DNA of 35,530 bases, taken from NCBI GenBank assembly GCA_945862135.1, contig CAMAYE010000009.1, forward strand, positions 1 through 35,530. The letters run 5' to 3'. A program made the translations under genes and the position numbers. This document shows, one piece after another, positions 8,625-16,913 of this stretch (position 1 is the first letter of the stretch; every line of letters begins with the position of its first letter). The notes under the pieces are model-generated. The model was not told the origin of the DNA, did not search any database, and saw only the letters and a program-made list of their open reading frames with translations. This DNA is from Bordetella parapertussis. Its GTDB lineage: Bacteria; Pseudomonadota; Gammaproteobacteria; Burkholderiales; SG8-41.

Positions 8625-8654
8625 GATCCGATCTGAAACCAACGGAGGATATTC

Positions 8655-9263
8655 ATGGCCCGCCTGCAGCCCTTACCGATTGATGCTATTCCCGAACTCG
8701 CGGATTCGTGGAAGGTTTATCTCAAGGCTCTGGGTTTTGTGCCCAACAGCGTGCTGATCCTGCAGCGCAAACCGAAACTGGTGAAGGCGCTGGCGGCGAT
8801 GGCCGCCGCGGTCTGGGATCCGGAAGGCGAGGTGCCGGTCAGTCTCAAGCGCCTGATCGCACATATTGCCAGCAAGGCGCACGGCTGCAGTTATTGAATG
8901 GCGCACACTGCCGGGGCGGCGCTCCGGCTGGGCGTGGATGAGCAGAAAATGGAAGCAGTGTGGGAATACCGCAGCAGTCCGCTGTTCAGCGACGCCGAGC
9001 GTGTGGCGCTGGATCTCGCACTGGCCGCGGCCTCACAGCCCAACGACGTGACTGACGAACTGATGGATCGTGCCCTCAAACACTGGAACGAAAACCAGAT
9101 CGTTGAAATCGTCGGGTGCGTGGCGATGTTCGGTTTCCTCAACCGCTGGAATGATTCAATGGCGACGCCGTTGGAGGAAGAGCCGGTCGAAGTCGGTGAA
9201 AAACACCTCGCCAAACTCGGCTGGGAAATCGGAAAGCACGGCGACGGGAAGCACGGCAGCTAG
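8655..9263 (+). CDS. Candidate selenoprotein: AhpD/carboxymuconolactone decarboxylase-like with in-frame UGA (Sec81)
   Basis: Two adjacent in-frame pieces (8655-8894 and 8898-9263) together make one 202-residue AhpD/CMD-like protein. They are interrupted only by TGA at 8895-8897. The junction reads GCSY-U-MAHTAG. Homologues as I remember them have GCxYCxAHT, so the TGA replaces exactly the second cysteine of the CxxC redox motif, giving C78-S-Y-U81 with His84 following. The C-terminal part retains the family block EIVGCVAMFGFLNRWNDSMAT. A hairpin with SECIS geometry lies 12 nt after the TGA. AhpD-like selenoproteins with CxxU are known in other bacteria. The likely role is a thiol/selenol peroxidase or disulfide-exchange activity. 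GGAGG at 8644-8648 supports ATG 8655. A nonsense mutation or sequencing error is the alternative. Confidence 0.78.
8895..8928 (+). promoter_or_regulatory. UGA codon and putative bacterial SECIS hairpin
   Basis: After the TGA (8895-8897) a spacer of 12 nt leads to a hairpin at 8910-8928. Its stem is 8 bp (GCCGGGGC with GCGCUCCGGC, including one G-U pair) around a GGC triloop at 8918-8920. The loop is about 20 nt from the UGA and begins with two G residues. Both match the general rule for bacterial SECIS elements: a loop roughly 16-37 nt from UGA with a G in its first positions. The stem lies inside the coding region and still encodes family-like residues. GC-rich DNA can form such stems by chance. 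Confidence 0.6.
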
Positions 9264-9269
9264 CCGGTT

Positions 9270-9929
9270 TCAGCGCGCGCCGGTTTTTTCGAGCAGCCGG
9301 ATGATCCCGTTGTAACCGTGCCGGCGCGCATGCGCGAGCGGCGTCACGCCGTCGCGGTCGGCGATGCCGGGGTCCGCACCGTGCGCCAGCAGCAGGCGGA
9401 CGATCTCGGTGTGCTTCGGCCCGCCGTCTCCGAGGATGACGGCCTCGATCAGCGCGGTCCAGCCGAGGCGATTGACGTGATTGACATTGATCTTTGTCTT
9501 CAGCAATTCGCGTACCACCTCGACATGGCCGTAGTGTGATGCCGGAATCAATGCGGTGCCGCCGTACTGGTTCAGCGTGTGCACATCGGCGCCGTGTTTG
9601 AGGGTCAGGCGCAGCAGCTCGAGGTGACCGTAAACCGCAGCGACCATGAAGGCGGTGCGGCCCACGGTGTCACGAACATCGGGGCTGGCGCCGGCTTCCA
9701 GCAGAATGCGTGCGGCGTCGAGATGGTTGCCGTAGGCGGCCGCGACCAGCGCAGTACGGCCTGCGTCATCACGCGTCAGCAGTGACGCGCCTTCCTTCAT
9801 CAGGCGCTGTACCGCAGCAGCATCACCGCGGCTGGCGGCAGTAATCAGCGCCTGATCGCGTTCCGGCGATTGCGCCCAAGCCGAAGCGGCGCTCAGCAGC
9901 AGGGCGATGAGCAGTGCGCGGCGCTTCAT
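9270..9929 (-). CDS. Exported ankyrin-repeat protein
   Basis: This 219-residue protein has a cleavable signal peptide (MKRRALLIALLLSAASAWAQ) followed by about five to six ankyrin repeats. Repeat signatures are GRTALVAAAYGNHLDAARILLEAGA, GRTAFMVAAVYGHLELLRL, GGTALIPASHYGHVEVVRELL and DGVTPLAHARRHGYNGIIRLLE. It is probably a periplasmic protein-interaction scaffold; no enzymatic domain is present. Its ATG overlaps the uvrA stop codon in an ATGA configuration, so translation is coupled to uvrA even though the products would act in different compartments. It converges on the candidate selenoprotein with a 6-nt gap. Confidence 0.87.
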   Translation of the reverse strand: MKRRALLIALLLSAASAWAQSPERDQALITAASRGDAAAVQRLMKEGASLLTRDDAGRTALVAAAYGNHLDAARILLEAGASPDVRDTVGRTAFMVAAVYGHLELLRLTLKHGADVHTLNQYGGTALIPASHYGHVEVVRELLKTKINVNHVNRLGWTALIEAVILGDGGPKHTEIVRLLLAHGADPGIADRDGVTPLAHARRHGYNGIIRLLEKTGAR

Positions 9930-12900
9930 TTGCCGCGCTCCCGCAGGAACTCCCCGAGAATGCGCGCGGTGTGTGAGCGCGCAGCTTTTTTGACTACCTC
10001 CGCCGGCGGTCCTTCGGCAACGATGCGTCCGCCGCCGTCGCCACCTTCGGGGCCGAGGTCGATGATCCAGTCGGCTTCGGCCATCACATCAAGGTTGTGT
10101 TCGATCACCACCACGGAATTGCCGGCGTTGACCAGCCGGTGCAGCACATGGATCAGTTTTTCGACATCGGCCATGTGCAGCCCCACCGTCGGTTCATCGA
10201 GCACGTACAAGGTATGGCGCTGCGCACCAGCGCGGCCCGGACGGGCGGCCGCATCGTCGCTGCTGTTGCTGCGCACCTTGGCCAGTTCGGTAACCAGCTT
10301 GATGCGCTGCGCTTCGCCGCCGGACAGTGTCGGGCTCTGCTGGCCCAGTGTCAGGTAACCGAGGCCGACATCCTGCAGCAGGCGCAGCGCGTGATGGATC
10401 TGCGGATGCGCGGCGAAGAAATCGACGGCTTCGTCGATGCTCAGCGCGAGGATGTCGCCGATGGATTTTTCCTTGAACCGCACCGCGAGCGTTTCCGTAT
10501 CAAACCGCGCGCCATTGCAGACATCACAAGGTACTTTGACGTCGGGCAGGAAACTCATTTCGATTTTCTGCACGCCCTGGCCTTCGCAGGCTTCGCAGCG
10601 GCCGCCCTTGGTGTTGAAGGAAAAGCGGCTCGCGGTGTAACCGCGCATGCGTGCTTCCGGCGCTTCGGCGTAAAGGCGGCGGATGGTGTCCCAGAAACCG
10701 ACATAGGTCGCCGGACAGGAACGCGGTGTTTTGCCGATGGGCGTCTGGTCGACTTCAAGCACACGGCCCACTGCATCCCATCCCGCGATCTCCTTGCAGC
10801 CTGTTGTTTTAATTGCTGATTTTGTCTTGTTGCTGACCAGGCGCACGAGATTGGCGTGCAGCACATCGCGCGCCAGCGTCGATTTGCCCGATCCCGAAAC
10901 ACCGGTGACCACCGTCAGCCGGCCCAGCGGCACCCGCGCCTGCACGCGCTGCAGGTTGTGCAAAGCGGCGTCGCGCACGAAGAGTGACGGTGTTTTGGCA
11001 TCGACCTTGCGCGGCGGATACAGCGGATGCTGCAGCGGTTTTGCCAGCAGACGACCCGTCACCGATTGCGGATTGGCCTGCAGTTCGGCGGCGGTGCCGG
11101 CGGCGACCACATAACCGCCCAGCCGTCCGGCGCCGGGGCCGAGATCGATTACATGATCGGCGCGGCGGATGGTGTCTTCATCGTGTTCGACCACGATCAG
11201 CGTGTTGCCCTTGGTCTGCAGCTTGGCCAGCGTGTTGAGCAGGATCTGGTTGTCGCGCGGATGCAGACCGATGGTCGGTTCATCAAGGATGTAGGCGACG
11301 CCGCGCAGATTGGAACCGAGTTGCGCGGCGAGGCGGATGCGCTGCGCTTCGCCGCCGGACAGCGTCGGCGCCGCGCGGTCGAGCGCGAGATAACCGAGCC
11401 CGACCTCATCGAGAAAACTCAGCCGGCTGCGGATTTCGGTGACGATGTCGCGCGCAATTGCCGCTTCACGGCCGCTGAACGAGACATCGGTGAATTCGCC
11501 GGCCAGTTTTGCCACGGGCAACGCGGCCAGTTCGGCGATCGACCGTTTGCGGTAACGCACCGCCAGTGCGGTCGGGTTCAGGCGTTTGCCGGTGCAGGTC
11601 GGGCAGGGCTCATCAACCTCCAGCCAGTTCAGCCACGAATCCAGTACATGTTCTTCGGTGCCGGTTTTTTCGCGTTCCTCGTCCCAGTCCACTTTTTCCA
11701 GTGACAGCCCGGTGCCGAAACAGGTCGCGCACCAGCCGTGTTTGGAGTTGTACGAAAACAGCCGCGGATCCAGTTCCGGGAAACTCTTGTTGCATGACGG
11801 GCAGGCGCGTTTGACTGAATACACGGTTTCGGTGAACTGAATGCGCTTGGCATCCTTTTTTGCCATCGCGTCGGCCAGCGTATCAAGGCCACCCAGCACA
11901 TGCACCACGCCCTTGCCGTGCTCCAGTGCGGCAGCGAGACCGGCGCGCAGTGCGGCTTCGTTCTCCGGTTTGACGCGGATATCTGCGACCGGCAGTTCGA
12001 TGCTGTGTTCCTGGAAGCGTGCGAGGCGTGGCCAAGGCGAGGTCGGAATGAATTCGCCGTCGACCCGCAGATGGGTGTGGCCCTTGCTCGCGGCCCACTT
12101 CGCGAGGTCGGTGTAATAACCTTTGCGATTCACCACCAGCGGCGCGAGCAGGCCGATGCGGTCGTTGCGGCACTCTTTCATGATGCGCGCGGTGATCTGG
12201 TCGATGCTCTGTGGCTCAATCGCGACATCGCAGTCGGGGCAGTATTGCGTGCCCAGCTTGACGTAGAGCAGGCGCAGGAAATGATAAATCTCGGTCAGCG
12301 TTGCTACCGTGCTGCGGCGGCCGCCGCGGCTGGTGCGCTGCTCGATGGCCACCGTCGGCGGGATGCCGTAGATCGCATCCACTTCCGGTCGCGCCGCAGA
12401 CTGCACGAACTGGCGCGCATAGGCATTCAATGATTCGAGGTAGCGGCGCTGGCCTTCGGCAAAGACGATATCGAAGGCCAGCGTCGATTTGCCGCTGCCC
12501 GACACGCCGGTAACGACGGTGAACTTGCCGCGCGGGATGTCGACGCTGATGTTTTTCAGATTGTGTTCGCGCGCGTGGCTGACGCTGATCGAGTTGCCGT
12601 GCAGCGCAACGGCGTGGCGGACCTTGGGAATCGCCGGCGGCACGCCGAGGGAGGCGGCGTAGTCGCGCATCGCCTTCGCGGTGTGGGAGGTCGGGTGCTG
12701 CGTCACTTCATCCGGCGTGCCGGTGCAGACGATCAGGCCGCCGGCATCGCCGCCTTCGGGTCCAAGATCAATGATCCAGTCCGAGGCGCGGATCACGTCG
12801 AGGTTGTGCTCGATGACAATGATCGAATGCCCGGCTAGCAGCAGCTTGTGGAAAGCGCCGAGCAGCTTGCGTACGTCGTCGAAATGCAGGCCGGTGGTCG

Positions 12901-15595
12901 GTTCGTCGAACAGAAACAGCTTGCCCTTGCCGCCCAGCGCATTGCGACCCGCCGCATTACGTCCCGTATATGCGGCTTCGGCGAGGAAGCCCGCGAGTTT
13001 CAGCCGCTGAGCTTCGCCGCCGGACAGCGTCGGTACCGGCTGACCCAGTTTCAGGTAATCGAGGCCGACGTCGACCAGCGGCTGCAGCGCGCGTGCGATA
13101 TCGGGCGCGTAGTTGAAAAAAGCCAGCGCATCGGCCACCGTCAGTTCCAGCACATCGGCAATCGATTTTCCGCCGATGGTGATTTCCAGCACTTCGGCGC
13201 GGTAACGCCGGCCGTCGCAGTCCGGGCAGCGCAGGTAGACGTCGGAGAGGAACTGCATTTCGACATGTTCGAAACCGTTGCCGCTGCAGGTCGGGCAGCG
13301 GCCGGTGCCGGAATTGAAGCTAAAGGTGCCTGCGGTATAGCCACGCGACTGTGCCAGCGGCGCCGACGAATAACGACTGCGGATGGTATCGAAGGCGCCG
13401 ACATAACTCGCCGGATTCGAGCGTGTGGTGCGTCCGATCGACGACTGGTCGACCATCACCACATCGCTGATCTGATCGACGCCGTAAATACTATCGTGCT
13501 TGCCCGGGGCTTCCGTCGGCTGGCCCAGCGCCTTGCGCAGCGCCGCGTACAACACATCCTGCACAAGCGTGGATTTACCCGAACCTGAAACGCCGGTGAT
13601 GCAGACCAGCCGGTCCAGCGGGAAATCGGCGTCGACCATTTTGAGGTTATGTTCGCTGGCGCCGCGGATGCGGATATGCGGTGACTTCGGCGCCGGTGCT
13701 TTGACCACGCGCGGTTGCGACGCATGCAGTTCACCGGCGAGATAACGCCCGGTGACCGAGGTCTTGCTGTCCATCAGCCGTCCCGGTGTATCAAAGGCAA
13801 CGATTTCACCGCCTTTGGAGCCCGGCCCCGGGCCGATGTCGAGCAAACGGTCCGCGGCGAGCATCACCTGCGGATCATGTTCGACCACGACCAGCGAATT
13901 ACCCGCGTCGCGCAGCTTGTGCATGACGCTGATGACGCGGCCCATGTCGCGCGGATGCAAGCCGATGGACGGTTCATCCAATACAAAAAGCGTATTCACC
14001 AGCGAAGTGCCCAGCGCCGTGGTCAGATTGATCCGCTGCACTTCGCCGCCGGAGAGGGTGCGTGATTGACGGTCCAGCGTCAGATAGCCGAGGCCGACCT
14101 GGTTCAGGTAGGCGAGCCGCGTGCGGATTTCACCGAGCAGCATGTCGGTGGCTTCATCGAGCGGCGCCGGCAGCGTCAGCGCATCAAAAAGCGTTTTCGT
14201 GCGTTCGAGCGGCAGCAGCATCACGTCATGCACGGTCAGGCCGGGCAGTTTCTGCAGTTGCTCATCGCTGAATTGCACGCCATGCGGCTTGTAACGTGCG
14301 CGCCGGTGTTCACCCTGTCCCAGTGCGGCTTCGGTGTTTTCCGCGGAGCCGATGCGCCACAGCAGTGCATCGGTTTTCAGGCGCGCGCCGCCGCAGGTCG
14401 TGCATTCGGTATAGGCGCGGTACTTCGACAGCAGCACGCGCACATGCATCTTGTAAGACTTGGTTTCCAGCCACTTGAAGAAACGTGCAACGCCGTACCA
14501 GGTGCTCGGCCAGGACTTGCGCCAGCTTTCCCATTCCGGTTCGCCGTCGAGGACCCAACGCTTTTCTTTCGCCGACAGTTCGCGCCAGGGTTTGTCGACC
14601 GGAATGCCGCGCAGCCGCGCGTATTTCATCAGATCGTCCTGGCATTCCTTGTTCGACGGTGTTTGCCACGGTTTCACCGCGCCATCGCGCAGCGATTTGG
14701 ATTCATCCGGCACCACCAGCCCGAAATCGAGCCCGATCACCCGGCCGAAACCGCGGCAGGTGTCGCAGGCGCCCATCGGCGAATTGAAGGAGAACAGGCT
14801 CGGATTCGGTTCGGCGTAGTGGATATCGCATTCAGCGCAATGCAAATCGGTGGAATATTTCCACACCGTGCCGCTGCTGGCATTGGCGTCATCGGCGGCG
14901 AGCACATGCACATTGATGCGGCCCTGGCCGACTTTGATTGCGGCTTCCAGTGCCTCAACGACACGGCCGCGTTCGGCATTGCCCATGCGCAGCCGGTCCT
15001 GCACCACTTCAAAACCGTTTTTGTCTTCACTGAGAAAGCGCGTGTAACCCTGGGCGCCGAGCAGCGCCTTCACTTCATCTGCCTTGAAGTTGGCGGGCAC
15101 CGGCACCGGAAAGGCAATCGCCAGCCGCGGATCACCATCGGCTTTTGCGCGGGCCTGCAATGCATCGAATATGGATTGCGGCGTGTCCTGCGTCACCTTC
15201 GCACCGCAGCCTTTGCAGTGCAGATGCGCCGCGCGCGCGAACAGCAGTTTCAGATGATCGTTGAGCTCCGTCATCGTGCCCACGGTCGAGCGCGAGGTAC
15301 GCACCGGATTGACCTGATCGATGGCGATAGCCGGCGGGATGCCGTCGATGGAATCGACCTGCGGCCGGTCCTGGCGGTCGAGGAACTGCCGCGCATAGGG
15401 CGAGAAGGTTTCGACGTAACGGCGCTGGCCTTCGGCATACAGCGTGTCGAATACCAGCGACGATTTGCCGCTGCCGGAAACACCGGTGACCACCACCAGT
15501 TCGTTCAGCGGTACATCCAGAGACAGATTTTTAAGGTTGTTCTGGCGTGCGCCGCGGATGGCGATGTGGTCGCGGTCGTGTTCGGGAATATCCAT
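9926..15595 (-). CDS. uvrA: Double-length tandem UvrA (excinuclease ABC subunit A)
   Basis: This 1889-residue protein is about twice the usual UvrA length (~940) and consists of two complete UvrA copies. Walker A motifs GVSGSGKS occur near residues 38-45, ~668, ~1030 and ~1565. LSGGE signatures lie near 513, 858, 1413 and 1758, so there are four ABC nucleotide-binding sites instead of two. Both copies keep the zinc-finger cysteine pairs (for example CPTCSGNG...CPDCDG and CEACEGQG...CDVCNG) and the UvrB-binding region. UvrA loads UvrB at DNA lesions in nucleotide excision repair and normally works as a dimer, so this chain could be a covalent pseudo-dimer. The copies differ clearly in sequence. 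The stop overlaps the ankyrin ATG. A second, standard uvrA elsewhere in the genome is likely. Confidence 0.92.
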   Translation of the reverse strand: MDIPEHDRDHIAIRGARQNNLKNLSLDVPLNELVVVTGVSGSGKSSLVFDTLYAEGQRRYVETFSPYARQFLDRQDRPQVDSIDGIPPAIAIDQVNPVRTSRSTVGTMTELNDHLKLLFARAAHLHCKGCGAKVTQDTPQSIFDALQARAKADGDPRLAIAFPVPVPANFKADEVKALLGAQGYTRFLSEDKNGFEVVQDRLRMGNAERGRVVEALEAAIKVGQGRINVHVLAADDANASSGTVWKYSTDLHCAECDIHYAEPNPSLFSFNSPMGACDTCRGFGRVIGLDFGLVVPDESKSLRDGAVKPWQTPSNKECQDDLMKYARLRGIPVDKPWRELSAKEKRWVLDGEPEWESWRKSWPSTWYGVARFFKWLETKSYKMHVRVLLSKYRAYTECTTCGGARLKTDALLWRIGSAENTEAALGQGEHRRARYKPHGVQFSDEQLQKLPGLTVHDVMLLPLERTKTLFDALTLPAPLDEATDMLLGEIRTRLAYLNQVGLGYLTLDRQSRTLSGGEVQRINLTTALGTSLVNTLFVLDEPSIGLHPRDMGRVISVMHKLRDAGNSLVVVEHDPQVMLAADRLLDIGPGPGSKGGEIVAFDTPGRLMDSKTSVTGRYLAGELHASQPRVVKAPAPKSPHIRIRGASEHNLKMVDADFPLDRLVCITGVSGSGKSTLVQDVLYAALRKALGQPTEAPGKHDSIYGVDQISDVVMVDQSSIGRTTRSNPASYVGAFDTIRSRYSSAPLAQSRGYTAGTFSFNSGTGRCPTCSGNGFEHVEMQFLSDVYLRCPDCDGRRYRAEVLEITIGGKSIADVLELTVADALAFFNYAPDIARALQPLVDVGLDYLKLGQPVPTLSGGEAQRLKLAGFLAEAAYTGRNAAGRNALGGKGKLFLFDEPTTGLHFDDVRKLLGAFHKLLLAGHSIIVIEHNLDVIRASDWIIDLGPEGGDAGGLIVCTGTPDEVTQHPTSHTAKAMRDYAASLGVPPAIPKVRHAVALHGNSISVSHAREHNLKNISVDIPRGKFTVVTGVSGSGKSTLAFDIVFAEGQRRYLESLNAYARQFVQSAARPEVDAIYGIPPTVAIEQRTSRGGRRSTVATLTEIYHFLRLLYVKLGTQYCPDCDVAIEPQSIDQITARIMKECRNDRIGLLAPLVVNRKGYYTDLAKWAASKGHTHLRVDGEFIPTSPWPRLARFQEHSIELPVADIRVKPENEAALRAGLAAALEHGKGVVHVLGGLDTLADAMAKKDAKRIQFTETVYSVKRACPSCNKSFPELDPRLFSYNSKHGWCATCFGTGLSLEKVDWDEEREKTGTEEHVLDSWLNWLEVDEPCPTCTGKRLNPTALAVRYRKRSIAELAALPVAKLAGEFTDVSFSGREAAIARDIVTEIRSRLSFLDEVGLGYLALDRAAPTLSGGEAQRIRLAAQLGSNLRGVAYILDEPTIGLHPRDNQILLNTLAKLQTKGNTLIVVEHDEDTIRRADHVIDLGPGAGRLGGYVVAAGTAAELQANPQSVTGRLLAKPLQHPLYPPRKVDAKTPSLFVRDAALHNLQRVQARVPLGRLTVVTGVSGSGKSTLARDVLHANLVRLVSNKTKSAIKTTGCKEIAGWDAVGRVLEVDQTPIGKTPRSCPATYVGFWDTIRRLYAEAPEARMRGYTASRFSFNTKGGRCEACEGQGVQKIEMSFLPDVKVPCDVCNGARFDTETLAVRFKEKSIGDILALSIDEAVDFFAAHPQIHHALRLLQDVGLGYLTLGQQSPTLSGGEAQRIKLVTELAKVRSNSSDDAAARPGRAGAQRHTLYVLDEPTVGLHMADVEKLIHVLHRLVNAGNSVVVIEHNLDVMAEADWIIDLGPEGGDGGGRIVAEGPPAEVVKKAARSHTARILGEFLRERGK

Positions 15596-15766
15596 GCGTG
15601 CAATCGGTGATCGCGGGTGAAGCTGCGAGACTGTTGGGGAAGGCGTCCGCCGTGGAAGCTGCAGGCGAATCGCAAAATCATATTTTGATTCTACCGGCTT
15701 TGGATGTGGGCGAGCCCCCGAGTCCGGTTCATGTCCATGACACCGGCAAGGGGTTGCGGGGACAGG

Positions 15767-16753
15767 CTATTTTTTTTGCGGCTCGCCCGTTGGTGCGAAC
15801 TCGATATTGCCGCCATCGCTGATTTTATTGGTGAAATCCAACCCGCTTCCGCCGCGGCGGACGATGGTGCCGCGGTGGCCGAGCAGAATTTGCCCGGCAT
15901 CGTCGAGGTTGCCGATGGCGGCGAAGCTGCCGCCAGATTCGATAAAACGACAGGCCGCTTCGACTTTCGGCCGCATCGAACTTGCGGCAAAAGTGATTTT
16001 GCGCAGTTCGACCGGTGTCGTTTCAACGATGGGTTTGGCGCCTTTAGCGCCCCAGTTTTCGTAAACCGCCTCGACATCCGTCAGCAGCAGCAGCGCATCG
16101 GCCTTGAGTTGATGCGCCAGAAGTGAGGCCGACAGATCCTTGTCGATCACTGCATCGACGCCACGCATACCGCCTTTGGGCTGTGCGGCGACCGGGATGC
16201 CGCCACCACCTGCGCAAACCACCAATACACCGGCATCGGAAAGCAGTTTGATTGCCGGAAGTTCCAGAATGCGCAGCGGTTCCGGTGATGCCACCATGCG
16301 CCGCCATTTCGCACCGTCCGGATTGATGGTCCAGCCGTGCGCATTGGCCAGCCGGTCGGCCGTCGCTTCATCCATTGGCGGCCCGATAGGTTTCGACGGG
16401 CGGCGGAATGCCGGATCGGTACGGTGGACTTCGACTTGCGTCAGCACGGTGACCACATGCTTGCCGGGAAGCTGGTTGCGCAGTTCCTGTTCAATCAGAT
16501 AACCGATCAGGCCATCCGATTCGGCGCCAAGCATGTCGAGTGGATAGGGTTTGGGGCCCGCGTAGGCGTCGGACTGCATCGCCAGCATGGCCACCTGTGG
16601 CCCGCTGCCGTGCGTCACGATAACGCTGTGCGTGCGCGCAATCGCCGCGATGGAACCCGCGGCCCGCGCGATGTTCTGACGCTGTACCTCCGCATCCAGT
16701 GGTTCGCCGCGCCGTGCCAGCGCAGTGCCGCCCAGGGCAACAACAACTTTCAT
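15767..16753 (-). CDS. arcC: Carbamate kinase
   Basis: This 328-residue amino-acid-kinase-fold enzyme transfers phosphate between carbamoyl phosphate and ADP, usually making ATP at the end of arginine deiminase, agmatine or allantoin/urea-type catabolism. Typical features are the N-terminal VVALGGTALARRGEP, VTHGSGPQVAML, SKPIGPPM, VVCAGGGGIPV and DAVIDKDLSASLLA. The frame continues upstream to 16819, but ATG 16753 is preceded by a GGAG element and matches the family N-terminus. No arcA or arcB gene is adjacent, so it is an orphan here. It diverges from the zinc alcohol dehydrogenase. Confidence 0.93.
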   Translation of the reverse strand: MKVVVALGGTALARRGEPLDAEVQRQNIARAAGSIAAIARTHSVIVTHGSGPQVAMLAMQSDAYAGPKPYPLDMLGAESDGLIGYLIEQELRNQLPGKHVVTVLTQVEVHRTDPAFRRPSKPIGPPMDEATADRLANAHGWTINPDGAKWRRMVASPEPLRILELPAIKLLSDAGVLVVCAGGGGIPVAAQPKGGMRGVDAVIDKDLSASLLAHQLKADALLLLTDVEAVYENWGAKGAKPIVETTPVELRKITFAASSMRPKVEAACRFIESGGSFAAIGNLDDAGQILLGHRGTIVRRGGSGLDFTNKISDGGNIEFAPTGEPQKK

Positions 16754-16852
16754 CCAGCAATCTCCATAGTTCCGGAAAACCCGCATCTTAACCATGCCTG
16801 TGAAATTGATGGTACTCAAGCTGCTGGCGGCGGATTTGTCTTAAATCAACGT

Positions 16853-16866
16853 ACGGCGTGCGCCGT
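16853..16866. promoter_or_regulatory. Palindrome in the arcC / alcohol dehydrogenase divergent intergenic region
   Basis: ACGGCG (16853-16858) and CGCCGT (16861-16866) form a perfect inverted repeat around TG. It lies between two divergently transcribed genes, about 50 nt upstream of the dehydrogenase start. It could be an operator; no regulator is encoded next to it. Confidence 0.3.
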
Positions 16867-16913
16867 TCGGTGAGCTTGATGCTGAGTTAAGATGCGTGCG
16901 GGGAGGAATTGCG

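Noticed and set aside
8655-8897. A free-standing 80-residue gene followed by a separate 121-residue gene
   Set aside because: The two are in the same frame, abut across a TGA at a catalytic cysteine position, and only together match the AhpD/CMD family; the second has no ribosome-binding site of its own.
14066-15610. Long rightward open frame opposite uvrA (514 codons)
   Set aside because: It is antisense to the clearly coding uvrA, is His/Arg/Gln-rich without family features, and arises from codon bias in GC-rich DNA.
15596-15766. LexA/SOS box upstream of uvrA
   Set aside because: No CTGT-N8-ACAG type site could be found by eye; only weak AT-rich promoter-like sequence is present.
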